Shown here: one piece after another, positions 12,137 to 24,375 of the stretch
Layout: each line of letters starts with the position of its first letter
Position numbering within the stretch: position 1 is the stretch's first letter
Source: Stereum hirsutum FP-91666 SS1
Lineage: Eukaryota; Basidiomycota; Agaricomycetes; Russulales; Stereaceae
DNA: 64,000 nt
Assembly: GCF_000264905.1 (NCBI RefSeq)
Contig: NW_006763132.1
Coordinates: 1,031,503-1,095,502 of the forward strand
Direction: 5' to 3'
Notes under the pieces: model-generated
What the model saw: only the letters and a program-made list of their open reading frames with translations
The model's database searches: none
Told to the model about the DNA's origin: nothing
Made by a program: the position numbers and the translations under genes

Positions 12137-13189
12137 GGTGCGGTAATTATTGCGGATGCTGGTCGTGGTCTGGGCAGTGGACTTGGAGAAGATAGGACGA
12201 GAGCAGCACGACTTGGGAAACCGATGGAACATGATCTTCTCCGGATATAGACCCGACGTTACTCGCTCTACTATTCGGTGCCACATCTCGTCGCCACACC
12301 TGCTGTCTCCCACCAACTGGGTCAAGTTCGTACTTTATTCCACGACCATTCAGACGTCGTGACTAACTGACCTGAGGTATACGCGACAACTGGAACCCGC
12401 GCAGATAGGCCCTCACTTCACTTCACTTCACTTTCTTGCTACTTGCTTTGTTGCACGACATAGACGCCGGCGTACTGGTACTTATCCTATCTTGGTCAGA
12501 TTTCGCCCGTCAACTCGAATCAAGCCCACTACTTATCGAGCAAGATTGTACTCAAAAATAGTCGGATAAAAACACTGCGTACTGGTCCACAAGTCAATCC
12601 AACATATATGCTTTCCTTCACCCGACCTGCAGTATTACTGTAGTTTCTCACTGTTGCTGCTATGACCAATGATTATCAGATCTCCTTCCGTTCGTTCACC
12701 GTTCTTTCCCCGACATGCGGTGTAATACTAGCCTCGAGTCGGAAGATCTGACATGTTGCCAAGCTACTAGGTGCCTTCACGATCATTTCGCGGGTATTTT
12801 GCTGAGTATGAGGCGATAGGCTATCGTGTAAGTATAGGTCGCAGCAGAAGTATAGATGTCTTTACGGCTTACCCGCTGTACTCTACCATTGGCTGTTGAC
12901 AAGGACGACGTGATTTGAATATTACAGCCAAACGTTCTGGTAACCTACGGCCTGGTACGATGCGCGTGATGCTGAAACGCGTCCAACTATATACGTAAAC
13001 GTACGAGAGTCCTTTGAGTCGGTGACACCGCCTCCTAGTTCGACCCTGCTCGACCTTCGGTAAGTTCTTTTCACCGGCACTGTGTCTATCAAGTTCTTTC
13101 ATATAGAGGCTTCGGTGAAGAGGTCTACTGCCCGCGCCCTCGCCGACCTCTTATCATCGTCGCTCTTTTCTTTCACGACCACCATTCCG
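12137..13189. other. Spacer between proline iminopeptidase and glycopeptide gene
   Basis: About 1 kb carrying the promoters of the two divergent flanking genes. It contains a short tandem run of CACTT near 12413-12434. No further coding feature is supported. Confidence 0.5.
12413..12434 (+). repeat. CACTT microsatellite
   Basis: Four consecutive CACTT units in the promoter-side spacer. A simple repeat with no evident function. Confidence 0.7.
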
Positions 13190-14811
13190 ATGGCCTCGAC
13201 GACGTGGTTCCCCATGCTACGAGAACATACTATATCTTTCATCGTGATGGCTCTTTTCCTCCTAGAGACAGTAATGGCCTCGCATTCCGTGACTATGGTT
13301 AACAGGTAAGTGCATACAAAGTTGCATGATCAATGGTTAATCTTGATACCCTCCCGTTTAGATGTGGATTTGGAACTGTACGCTCATATCTCAACGATTG
13401 GATTTCGAGACTCAAGACTGACTTCGAGTTGTAGCCAACCCTCGACCAAATTCCCTCTAATACTCTTGCAACAGGAGAGGGAGAGGTCTACACGAACGAT
13501 ACGCTGGATTCGGGTCAGATGTACGTGCTGATGTCGGCTGCTAACTTATAGGCCCATCTGATGTCCATCTTCCTCGTCTGATGTAGCTTTCTCAACGACG
13601 GTATGAACGCTTCTGAAACATGTACGGCTTTCAACATTCTAAAACAGGTACTTGCAGGTACTTGCGGTCCCAATGGTGGGCACTGCACGACAATAACGGC
13701 CGATCTCGGGGTGTTGACGGGCGGGAGCTCTTCCGTGGTGGTCAACTTGATTCCGACGTGAGTGACAGAGGGCATTTCAAAGTCGTGAGCGCGGCTCACG
13801 AACGGCTCACGTTCACCGACAGACATGCGTTCTCAGTACCCGTACAGTTCAGGTGGGCAGTCATCAAGTTGTTGGTTGTACGAGATTTACCTCCTCTGAC
13901 GCGGGATATAGTTACTATAACGGTTGTGACGGAGCGGGCGTCAGTTGTGAGTTTCTTTTCCTATTGTCATTTTCTCGTCTCGCTGATGATCTGTTTGATA
14001 GGCTTGACAAGTTCGTGTGAATATGCTATACGTGATCCACCCGAGACCTCCGGTATCGTAAATTGCACGGATACGACTGTGTGTGCATCCTATCTTGTTC
14101 TTTCTACCATATATCTCTAAACTATTCTCTGAACACCCAGGCTTCGGTGGAGGTGATATTTTGCCCGTAAGTCACAAATATTTATCAGAGATATACCTGG
14201 GCAAACTTATTCAACACTCGTCCTATAGTCAAAACGCCACAAGCTCTTCCTCCGCGTCACCCAGCTCAACGTCGACCGCCTCCGCTTCGTCAACCGCCTC
14301 CCCCACCTCGTCTTCGCACTCCAGTAAAACGGGTGCCATCGTAGGTGGTGTTGTTGGCGGTGTAGCAGGAGTTGCTCTCATCCTCCTCGGTATCTTCTTC
14401 TTCCTCCGCCGTCGGAGACAAGGCTCCATCTTCAGTCCGACCGAGAAACGGGCTATCGACCGTCCAGGTCCACGCAATATCTCTCCGTATACTGAACCGT
14501 ACACCTCCGAAGCTTTCCCTCTATCTACCGGTCTCCCAAGGTCTTCGCAGGCATACAGCAGTGTTTCTGTCAGTGGCAAGGGCATCGTACCACAATCTCC
14601 CGTGGTACTTGGCTACTTCGAGCCCGAGAGGAGAGAACCTTATGGGGCCAGCGTTGGACAGAACACTTCTACTCCTGTGACAGCATCGCAACAATCCGTG
14701 CCACCACTGGATCAGATCGTTGAAGGATTGGCTCAGAGGTTTGGATGGACTTCACCACGGAGAGGCAGCCACGACGAGCCATTGCCCCAGTATCGCGATG
14801 GAGCCGTGTAG
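13190..14811 (+). CDS. Single-pass membrane protein with glycopeptide-type secreted ectodomain
   Basis: Signal peptide (hydrophobic FIVMALFLLETVMA) followed by a Cys-rich domain of the kind annotated as glycopeptide in Agaricomycetes: VNRCGFGTPTL, GTCGPNGGHCTTIT, HAFSVPVQFSYYNGCDGAG, C..SSCEYAIRDPPETSG and VEVIFCP. A Ser/Thr/Ala-rich stalk follows, then one transmembrane helix (GAIVGGVVGGVAGVALILLG) stopped by FFFLRRRRQ. The cytosolic tail of about 150 residues has Tyr- and Pro-rich stretches and ends LPQYRDGAV. About nine exons; the intron at about 13512-13589 skips a nearby AG that lies too close to the CTAAC branch motif. ATG at 13082 is in frame upstream but would bury the signal peptide, so I prefer 13190. 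Glycopeptide proteins are normally soluble and short; the membrane anchor and tail suggest a surface receptor or sensor (inference). Confidence 0.78.
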
Positions 14812-15416
14812 TCTGGATCGGTGCTTTCGAGTTCTCTGCAGTCGTTGTTGAGCTTTCTCCTTGCCTTGCTGTATCTATGGTCTCGACGATCATATGTATA
14901 CATTGTTTTGCGTCTTTACGGTTCAGTCTTGGGTGACGGTGGGCTGGGTTACCTTGCTTACATGGATGTTCCCCTCGTTTTATATATTACTACGTTATGA
15001 GTTGAGATAAAAGCCAGAAAGGGCTTAATTGGCATTGTTCACCACGATACTGTAGCTTTACTGGATACGTTTTTGGATACGTTTTTCTCCCAATAGAGTC
15101 GTAACTCGCACTTCGGCCATGTCGACAGGCTCTACACTACTTGTTGCTAGTATGTAAACAAGCAAGAGTGATTCTGCTAACCAACCGCGAGCACATGGAC
15201 AATGTGTTTTTCCTATTCATTGCAGTGTACGAGAGGACAGTATATCTATCTGACTCGTGTATCTATATGTCGAAATATTGGGCGTCAATGCGTAACCCAT
15301 GGGTAGTCCAATTATGTATCATCCGTATAATATAATTGAGGCGGCAAGACGAAAACCTCTAGCATCACCGTGGAGCAACCCCTCCACAAAATCCTACGAC
15401 CAGATCAGCGTTCTAC
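14812..15416. other. Convergent 3' spacer
   Basis: Between the glycopeptide membrane protein and the Sec14-like gene. AT-rich 3' UTR-type sequence; a direct repeat ATACGTTTTTGGATACGTTTTT lies near 15066. No gene seen. Confidence 0.5.
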
Positions 15417-16870
15417 TCATGCAGCAACACCCACTACTTCTGGCGTCTCTACCTCGACCGCCTCAGCGACTTTTTCGACCTCAGTATGTTCTGCCTCGGG
15501 TTTGATCCCCTCAGCCTTCGTCTTGAAGTCCCACTCACTAAGCCCTACACCACCGCCCATCTCCCTCCAAGCCTTCATCTGTGCTTCCGCTCTCTGCTGG
15601 CATAGCTCCACTAGAGGTTTGAAGTACTTTTCGTGTTCGTACTCGAACTCCACGCTTCCTCCCCAACCTCCTGGTTTGAACAGCTGTTCGGGGGTGAAGA
15701 GTCCGTCTGTGATGGGTGATGGGTTGAACTTCATCTTTGCGCGGGTGATAGGGTCGATGAATGGGGTTATGAGCTTATAGAAAGCGTTGAGAAGGAAGGG
15801 GAGGTTGAGGATGAGGGCAGCGCCAAGGCTAGTAAGCGGAAACATTAGTCATTGACGGCCTCGTATTTGTCAGAAGGGGGAGCATACCGTTCGGGATAGT
15901 GGTTCTGCAAGATACTAAGGACCTGTGTGGTGTAGATGATTTAGCCTATGAATCCATGTATACAAAGGTGCCAACAAGATGAACGAACGGTTCTGGAGGT
16001 GCTCATGGAGGGATTCTTCCCTCTGTCCGCGTAATTGATCATAAGCGTCAAGGACCTTCACAGAGGTAGTTTCATGAGTATATTTGACAAATATAACTTG
16101 TGTTAAATGGACGTACTCGACACCAGGGCCAGCGAGATCAAGTGTTCGCTCTAAGCACCATACAGTTACCTCTATCTGCCTATGCGACTCTTCTGTGTTT
16201 TGACGGCTGGGTAACAAATATAGAGCAGGCCTCCGTTGGGTATCATAACCAGAGATGATCATCTTGCCAGTCACGAGCTATGTTGCAGGGACAGAGGGAG
16301 AGGTGAGTGACAGACATTGATGGGGGAAGCGTTCGCAAGACAAAACAAGAAACTGACCTCAGGTTCAACATGCGAATCCGTCATTTCGTAGATACCGAAC
16401 TCTCGTCGCCATTTGAGAGTATCTTCCAGTCTCTTGATGGCTTGGTCCGCTGAGTGCCACTTGACCGCGCGCAGGTAGCTAGAATGCTAGTTTAGTGGTA
16501 GCACTACGCGACGGAGGAGAGGGCCTGACCGGAGGAGACATTCCCTAGACTATAATTACGTCACGAGTACACAGTGTCACGTTAAATAGAGCACAACTCC
16601 GTCAGTATTGCGGACAACACCCAAACTTGCACGGACAGCGCGCCACACTTCGTCCAAGTGCGTTCGGAATGTGATGCTCACCAGCCAAAACTTCTCCTCT
16701 TCCATCAATGCTCCCTTTCCTTCCTTAGCCCCAGGTAGCGCGTAGTCTTCCGTGACAAAGTGGGCCAATACCTCCTCATACATCTCCTGTTGCTTCGGAG
16801 GCAACGATGCGTATGGCTGGGTCGCATCTTGAGGCAGAGGTGGAGGAGCTGGCGCGGTGTACACTGTCAT
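15417..16870 (-). CDS. CRAL-TRIO (Sec14-like) lipid-transfer protein
   Basis: Phosphatidylinositol or other lipid transfer protein acting at membrane surfaces in the cytosol, by family. Starts MTVYTAPAPPPLPQDATQPY. The CRAL-TRIO N-terminal segment is LSRECLLRYLRAVKWHSADQ with RLEDTLKWRREFGIYEMTD. The lipid-binding domain is GKMIISGYDTQRRPALYLLP, then VTVWCLERTLDLAGPGVE, VLSILQNHYPERLGAALILN and PFLLNAFYKLITPFIDPITR. The tail KFNPSPITDGLFTPEQL and WGGSVEFEYEHEKYF is typical of fungal members. About seven exons. The region 15920-16150 between GPGVE and VLSIL is less clear: the reading there differs from homologues, and one or two introns may be misplaced. Residues of the lipid-binding gate cannot be checked by eye. 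Confidence 0.85.
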
Positions 16871-17597
16871 GTCTGCGGCCGACAACAACAGGATATTCTG
16901 CGACAAGATAAGCGAAGTATATAATGGGGGATCAAGACAAGTTGTAGCCGCTTGGGATATGAACGACTTTATACATACCGCCCCGGTCTTTACCCAAGTT
17001 CTCGGGTTGTTTTCGGGGTCCTTGTTCGTAATGAGCCCACCGTGGCTGATGATAAATATGGATTGACACTCTTCCCGTCCAATCGCTGTCGCTTTTACTC
17101 TGAATCGAGAGCCTAAAGTTGCTCATCCATCCAATCTATCAAGGCCCAAGTTGAACTCGAGTAGCAACCTCTTGCGTCGACAAAGTTGCATTGTAACATA
17201 CACATCTGGTGATTCCGAGTCTTATATAGGTCCTACTTGGGCTCATACAAACTACTGCCAATTAACGCTCTTCTGGTCACTGAGAGCCTTTGCGGTCGAG
17301 AGCTATTCTCAGGATTACTGTTCCGTCTTTTATTCGCTCTAATTCGAGACTGGCACAAGGAGTGTTGCATCTCACGCTCACTGGACTTGATGCTAGTAGC
17401 TTGTCTCTCGTTTCCCATGGTCTATTCTCTCGCCCTAATTGGTGGATCTAGAAGGTTGCAGTCATGCAACAACCCTGTGAGCGTTGATACCCAAATCATT
17501 TCCTCTCAAGAGGCGACTCTCGAATTCTCGGTGAGCTCGCGAAGCTGAGGCCATCACCCTCCAACTCAGCCCCCGCTCGAAAATCATCCTCTCTTCC
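16871..17597. other. Divergent spacer
   Basis: Promoter region between the Sec14-like gene and the FAD monooxygenase locus. The open frame at 17237-17548 begins with TTG and matches nothing I recognise. No feature supported. Confidence 0.5.
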
Positions 17598-19503
17598 ATG
17601 ATGCCGACTGAAAGACTCAGAGTCGCCATTTGGTAGATCGTCTCGATGCCTACAGTGCATGCCCATAGCTCATCTCCCTCCGACTTTCAGTGGTGGTGGT
17701 ATCGCGGGACTCAGCCTGGCCGTCACTCTTGGGAAATATTCACAAATCGTTGTCGACATCTACGAGTCTGCTCAGGAGATGGGCACGGTCGGTGCTGGTC
17801 TTGTCGTTTGGAAACGAACATGGGAGGTTATGCGTCAGATAGGGTTAGACGTCGAGATGACAAAGAGAGGAATTTCTCATCCCTCCGACGGCCAAAGTCT
17901 GTTTGTCTTTATCACTGTTCGTTCTGTCACTGAATTGCTTTGGATTTACCTCAGGTCTGGGGATGATTTTGCGCAGAAGTGACCAGCCAACTGAAGGGAG
18001 CGAAATCAACCGCCTCGTTTCACAGTGTAAGCCCTCTTGTAACATATCATTTTGACATATATTCACCTGAGCGTCAGATTCACCTATACCTCTACACCGG
18101 GCTGCCCTCATCGACATGCTAAAAAGCCGTCTTTCCGCATCCTGCACCATACATACTTCCAAGACTTTGACCACATTTAGTCAATCATCCCCTGGACGAT
18201 ATATCTTACAGTTCGGAGACGAGACAATCGCCGAAGCAGACGTTCTTGTAGGGGCCGACGGTGTCCGCTCGGTAGTGCGGCGTGTTTTGTTCAATGACAT
18301 GCTTGACGCGGGGACCGCCTTGCCAGAACTCGAAGATGGTTTGCGACAGACTATCGAGCCTCAATGATCGGGAACGATGGTGTATAGGACACTCATCAAG
18401 GCAGACAAGCTTCGTGAGATCTATCCCACGCACCCGGTCTTGACCACAGTGGCCGCCTTCAGTGTGAGCATGCCCTTTGGTGATCGTTACTTTCCCTGCT
18501 CCTGGATTTGCGTATACTGACTCAGCATACCTTCACAGTATAGTGGAAAGGGAAAGGTAAACACGAAGCCACGATACTCCTCCCGTTATTCATCAACCCC
18601 GACTAATCAAATCCATCTATACCAGCATATTATAGCATATCCCATTGCACAACAGACTTTGATCAACGTTCTGGCGTTCGACACTCATCAGTACCACGAA
18701 GGCAAGGCCCTCCCAGGCAGATGGGTGAGCGACTGCTCTAAAGACGAAGTCGTTGAACGGTACAGAGGCTGGGAGCCGCAGGTTCAGGCTATGCTCGATG
18801 TGAATGGAAGATCCAAGTCTCGTCTTCTCATCCGCACCGCTAAGTATAGACTTTATGGTTGAGCGATCATAGAGTATGGAGCCGACAACTTCACGATGGG
18901 CGGTGCACGTCTGTGGTAAGATGCCACTGTGCGTTCGCGGGAATGTGCCGCTCATCGGCGACGCGGTAGGTCTTTTGTCTCAGTGTATTGTTTATTCTGT
19001 GTATACGATCATGGCGGAATTGACGAATTCTTACTTTGTACAGGTCCATGCAATGACGACGAACGCCTCAGCAGGGGCAGGTCAAGCAATAGAGGTATTG
19101 CACAGTCTTGTTCACTCCAATACGCAAGCTGGTAAATAATCGCCACACACATTTCCAGGACGCCTTTATCCTCGGCCGTCTCCTCGCCACCTTAGAATCC
19201 TTCCGAATCTCCACCAGTACAAATAAACACGAGCTCATCGCCACTGCCCTCCAAATATACCAAGATGCCCGTCTTTCCGTGGCTCAAGACATCGTCGCTA
19301 GATCGCGCGAGCTTGGCATGCTGTACGAATTCAATGGACCTGCATATGACGGAGCTGACCGTGCGGACGAAAACGCATTGGAGCAGTGGAGAGAAGAAAT
19401 TGCCAAGAGATGGGAGTTTCAGTGGACGGGGAGTCCCGAAGATGATTGGGCGAGAGCAGAGAAACGACTCGAGGAAGTTCTTGAGGCGACGAGCTTAGAG
19501 TAG
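17598..19503 (+). pseudogene. Salicylate-hydroxylase-like FAD monooxygenase with in-frame stop
   Basis: Group A aromatic-hydroxylase type flavoprotein by family; substrate unknown. Exons rejoin to RLRVAICGGGIAGLSLAVTL (FAD Rossmann), LVVWKRTWEVMRQIGLD, EINRLVSQ, PLHRAALIDMLKSRL, then ADVLVGADGVRSVVRR (the DG motif). The reading is broken by TGA at 18365-18367 between IEPQ and SGTMVYRTLIKADKL. Both flanks are conserved, in the same frame and touching, with no usable intron around the stop. A Trp (TGG to TGA) is a likely ancestor. Further exons stay open: SYSGKGKHIIAYPIAQQTL, RWAVHVCGKMPLC, and a C-terminal dimer region ending at 19503. The FAD/ribityl motif reads GDAVHAMTTNASAGAGQAIE, where the family normally has a Pro and a Gln-Gly. 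Both features suggest decay; sequencing error or readthrough are alternatives. Confidence 0.75.
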
Positions 19504-20166
19504 GGAGGTCCTCGTACTTAGATGGTACGGCTTTGTGCACTCAGACAGAGACGGAAAGAGAGAAATTCGAAACTGCTGCTAATTTGACATTGACACCTCA
19601 GCCATAGCGATGTACTTACGCTATTACCTACTATAAGAAGAAAAAAGAACTACGAGAAGATTCACTGTAACTGCACTTCCGACACTACATCAGTACCAAT
19701 AGGAAATAGAGAAGTCGACGAACGAAAAGAAAAGCAATTCAGAACTATGCACACACGAAGGCTTTGAAGACAGCGAAGCAGGGAAACTATAAAGAAGCAG
19801 ATACGGGTTACGACGAGAGAGAGAGAAGAGGTGTAAAGATAATAAAGTACTATCATAAAGGAGGACGTTCGTGAGTGGACCTAGCGAGCATGCATCGAGA
19901 GCAAGAGAGACCTGAACGAATGGAAGAAGGCGAGCAATATGTAATGTGGGGGAACGCATTGTGTAAGGTACTACAGACAACAAAGATAGTATATGTGCAT
20001 GAGTATCCGGAGAGTGAGTTCGCCATATATCGTCGAGTTATTTAGACGTAAGGAATTGCTTGCAGTTATCGAACATGTGGAATATGGAGGGCATGAGGCA
20101 TGAGGCATGATGATGTCGGAGGAGGGCATAACGATTGAAACTTGAGGACGGGGCGGCTGAGTGCGA
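19504..20166. other. Convergent 3' spacer
   Basis: Purine-rich 3' UTR-like DNA between the FAD monooxygenase locus and the SUN gene, with a short GCATGAG triplication near 20090-20110. No gene seen. Confidence 0.5.
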
Positions 20167-23100
20167 TTAAGGAGCCTGTGTGGGCTCAGGCTCCGGCGCG
20201 TCCGTGGGTGTCGTCTCCGAATCCGCCAAGGTATCCTGCATCCTCTGACCATGCACCCTCATCCTATAGAGGCATGTGAACTCCTTACCCCAGTTCGACT
20301 TCACGCTCAACACCACCACTCCAAAGTCGATTCCGAGAGCCTTGACCTCCTCATCCACCGGGAACGTCTGGATCTCCTCGTCCCTCCGTACGTCATACTC
20401 GAAGCTGGCGATCCGGACGAACATCATATCCCGCGGCAAGAAGTCAGGATATTCTTCACCTTCGTCGTCGAGGACAGTAACGTCGGCCGAGTCCGTCGAG
20501 ATGCCCGCCTCGTCCGCTTTCTGCAAGCGCTCTGCAGCCTTAGCGACCTTCCACTCCCTGACCTTCTCGAAATTAGCCTTGCCCTCAATCAAACCCCAGA
20601 CCTCCATCTCCCTCGGTGCGCTCCTCAAATCCCAGGCGACCTCTCGAGCGACATGATCAATCGAGATCTCCTCCACGTACGCCGGGTGAGCCAACTGCAC
20701 ACCCAGATGCCCCTGCGAGCCCTCGAATGGCCAACAGTGTCCGTTATGGTTCTCGTGGTGGAGCGCAGTGATGGGTGGCCTTCCAATGACGCCACCGTAG
20801 CCGGTGAAGAGCCCGAGCAAGGCCTTGAGTCCTTCGACTTTGATCTCAAGCGTCTCGGACGTGAGTGCGGGAATGACGCTGGCGCCTCCAGAGTTCAACG
20901 CGAAATCGGGCTTCGCGATACCATCTCTCCCTCGCCTGGACACCGCCGACTCGACCATATGATCGATCAACGCCGTCACGTCCTGTCCGTCGCCCGACTT
21001 GATCGTCAGACCCTTGTTCGCAGACGAAGACGACCGCTGCCACCAAGTCGCGGCACCTCCAGCCGCAGCGCCACCGGCCTTCACCGCCGTCTTGCCAATC
21101 TCCAGCGCCTCCTTGACGCCACCTTCGACGCCATTGACCCTTTCCTCTAGTGCAGCTAACTTCGCCCTCGCTTCCTCGTCGCTGCTAGGGCCAGTGCTCT
21201 CGATGATCTTCTCGACCACCGTGGTCTTCTCTTGGGTGTACTCCCCAGACTTGAGTGCCTCCTGGAGACTGTCGATCTCCCTCCGAACGAGCAGCAGGCT
21301 CTGCGAAGCCGCGCTAGAATACTGACTCTCCGCCTCGATAGCCCTTCTATTCTCCTTCTGCACCTGCGTTTCGATCTGTCCAAGTTGTCCAAGCAGTTCG
21401 TTATGCTTCGCCGATGTGCTCGCCCGCGTCCGTTCGGTCTCGAGGGAAAGGCCTGCGAGGGCGTTCTCCAAGCTGAGTAGCCGCTGTGAGATCTCCGCGA
21501 CATTGGCAGCAGGAAGCTCCGGGGCCTGGTATGCGGGATGACCTGATGACCGCGAGGGTAGCGATACGTGAGGGACGTAGTCCATGAGATTCGAAGGCAT
21601 ATTGTTCCAAGCGCCCCATAGCATCGCGAGTGCGAGGATCCAACCGGCTCCTTTGAGGAGTGGCGTGGTCGGCATGTCCGTCACGAATGTTACCGGCTTC
21701 AACGTCATGCCCAGCGTCTTCCCGACCACTCTGGTGAACTCCGAGATCGCCCAGAAGAACAACGTCACGCTCCGTACGCCGAATAGATATAGGGCGTGGA
21801 CGAGTTTGCCTAGCAGACCCCCGACGCTGAAAGCGCGACCGCGACGGCGAGCGTAGGGGTGTGATGGTCGGACCATGGGAGCTTCGTGATACTCTTCGTA
21901 GACTTCTTCGGGAACAGAGTCCAACGAGGATTGCCCTTGTTCAGCTTGTTCGAGAGAGCGGTCGTCTTGGGCTAAGGGTTCGGGAGGTGCGGATGTACGC
22001 GAAGCGGAGGCGCGTGAGGGTGGAGGGAGGGACCGAGTAACAGAGGCACGTTGCTGAGATTGCTGAGATTGCTGTTGTTCGATTACTTGAGTGGGTGGTT
22101 GAGAATGTACTGACCGCTGTCATGCACGAATGAAGACGTCATTGTTAGAGACAGAGGAGAGATCGGCAGAATGCAACTAACAGAATGAGAATGTTCGCTC
22201 TCGCTCCCTTCTTCTTCATCCGATCCCGCTTGCATGTCGCCTTTGGACCCTCTGCTTTTGCGCCTTTTCCTCTTCTCTCCTGCCATGATCGGTAGCGACA
22301 ACCCACTGAGATCTTTCTTCTTCTTTTTCCTCCTCTTCTTTCCGTCATCCGACAGCTCTCCGTCCGAATCTTCGTAATCTGATATGGTAGGCTTATAAGC
22401 TTTGTTGTCGACCGAAATCCGTCCACGCTTATGGACGCCCGGAGCTGTGCGCCGTTGAGAAGCGGACTTCTGGTTCTGTGCCTCCATCTCCTTCTGATAC
22501 TCCCTCTCTTCATTCGAGTAATCATACGATTCTTGGGGGTTGTGGCCATTGCCATTCACGTACGCTTCGACTTGTGCCACCGAATCGTCTGCAGGAATAT
22601 CGGACGGTTTCTGACGCAGATAGAATGCAGCTCGTTTGGCGATATCCACCGCGGTATCGATAGGGCTCTTTCCGCGCGTCATAGGATCTCGGCGTCGAAA
22701 CAGCTCGTCTTCACCTTCCGAATCGGGTATGATGGTCAAGGAGCCGTTGGAAGGAATCGCTTGACGGGTGGCAGTACCCGTCGACTTGGCTGGCGGAGGA
22801 CCGCCGTTGCGTTTGGGAGGTTCGGCGAAACGACGACCACCGTGTGTGGAGGCCTGTTGTTCGAACTCGGCGGATGTGGATCGAGGGATCTGTTGTGTGC
22901 TGCGGGAGCCTTGAGAGGCCCACGCATCGGTAGGGTTCATGCTGGAATTACTGGGCCCGTCGGAATAGGACTGGGATTGAGAGTATGAGGTGGATACGAC
23001 GGGGTTGGACGATGTAGCGGCTTGTTGGAATGCGTTGGCGACTTGGACGGAGGTGTCTCGTACGGCCCACCTTGTTGGTTCTAGAGTTTTGGTCTGGGTC

Positions 23101-23869
23101 TGAGTTTGAGACGAGGACGAAGATAATTGTTGGCGTTGCTTGAGACGTGCGAAGCGTGCAAGTGCGTTATCCTCCTGGCTAATAGATGCACCTGATTTAG
23201 GGGGTGAACGTGTTCCGAGCGTGGGCGCGCTGCAAAGCGAAAAATGAAACAACGTCAGTGTCGCAGGAAATTAAATAATACAGGTGAGACATGCTGTGTC
23301 GATTGCAAGGCCTGACAAAAGGACAATGCGCAGGCAGGCGTGTTTGTCTGCCTTGCGCTTTGAACGTAGCGAACAACGCTTTTCGTGTACCGACGCGAGC
23401 CAGCAGAAGCAGTCAACAGGCATGTCCCGTGATGAACGCGATAGTTGCATCAGTGACGCGGTTCGACTCTTCAACAGCCGTCCTCGGTCCAAAAAAACAG
23501 ACTCGGTCCTCTGCATTCAGATGAACTTTAGCATTATCAACAGGATCGGCATTTGCTCGAAGAAAATGTCGAGTTTCGACAGTGCTGCGACTGACATCAA
23601 CGACTTTATGTAGCGCGTGCTCTGCTTCCGGCTCTTCTGACTGCATCGCGTCGCTCACCCACAGCAGCAGGCGGCACCACAGACGGTAGAAGATAAGGAT
23701 GAAGATAAAGAACTCACCCGTACGCGTAGGACGCGGGAACAGGACGATCTTTAGGGGGAGAAGCAGGAGCGCGGGGCAAGTTGATATGGTTGTTCGGGTT
23801 TGTCTTGTTGAGAAAAGTGTGGTGATCGAGACGTCTGCCTTGACCGAGAGGAGTTCCCGAGAAGGACAT
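20167..23869 (-). CDS. SUN-domain protein of the LINC complex (Sad1/UNC-84 family)
   Basis: Inner nuclear membrane protein that links the nucleus to the cytoskeleton through KASH partners and anchors spindle pole bodies or chromosomes. Three exons: 23718-23869, 22182-23229 and 20167-22116, about 1049 residues. The N-terminal 500 residues are disordered and nucleoplasmic, with Ser/Gln-rich stretches and basic clusters (KKRRKKKKK, KRKRRKSR) fit for nuclear import. Hydrophobic segments follow (LVHALYLFGVRSVTLFFWAI and LLKGAGWILALAMLWGAW), then a coiled-coil region of about 200 residues. The SUN domain carries PDFALNSGGASVIPALTSET, FTGYGGVIGRPPITALHHEN, NGHCWPFEGSQGHLGVQL and ISIDHVAREVAWD, which are diagnostic. 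The 488-nt first intron is long for this window. The ATG at 23867-23869 gives MSFSGTPLGQGRRLD and fits phase 2 into exon 2. Confidence 0.92.
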
Positions 23870-24375
23870 GTATCGTCCCTCGACGCAAAATTAGCTGAGC
23901 GATGAATGAGAAAGGCGCGGATGCGGGGAGGCAACGGGCTGCAGCGAAGGTGTTCAAGTCGTGAGGCTGCCGCAACGCACGGCCTGTTTGGTCCCTGTTT
24001 GGCCCCCATCGCGACGCGACCGTTCTCCCACGCCTTTGTCCCTCTGCTGTCTCGAGTAGGCTCATATTTTTTCTGGTATTCAACTTTGTGGAGAGTATAC
24101 GTATGTCGCATATTTTTTGAGATGGTCTGATGGCTCATCATGACAGGCGTACAACATCAAGTAGCGTCATACCGCTTCTATCCAAGAAAGGTATTGCTAT
24201 ATAGGCATTCAAAGCGCTAAAAGTACATCAGAGTAGAGTAGTACATGGACAAACACAACATAACTAACAACTAAGCATACGACCGACAGCCAGGAGTACA
24301 ACACACGAAAGCCACACGAGGGCCAAACCGTCTAACATATCATGGAACTTACAACCCCCCGCAATGATCAACGGA
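23870..24375. other. Spacer between SUN gene promoter and Hsp70-like gene 3' end
   Basis: Both neighbours are on the minus strand, so this holds the 3' UTR of the Hsp70-like gene and the promoter of the SUN gene. No coding feature supported. Confidence 0.5.

Noticed and set aside
15063..15090. Repeated GGATACGTTTTT as a mobile-element end
   Set aside because: Short direct duplication only; no inverted partner or target duplication.
20161..21150. 329-codon plus-strand frame
   Set aside because: Mirror of the SUN-domain exon; no own motifs and the minus strand is clearly coding.
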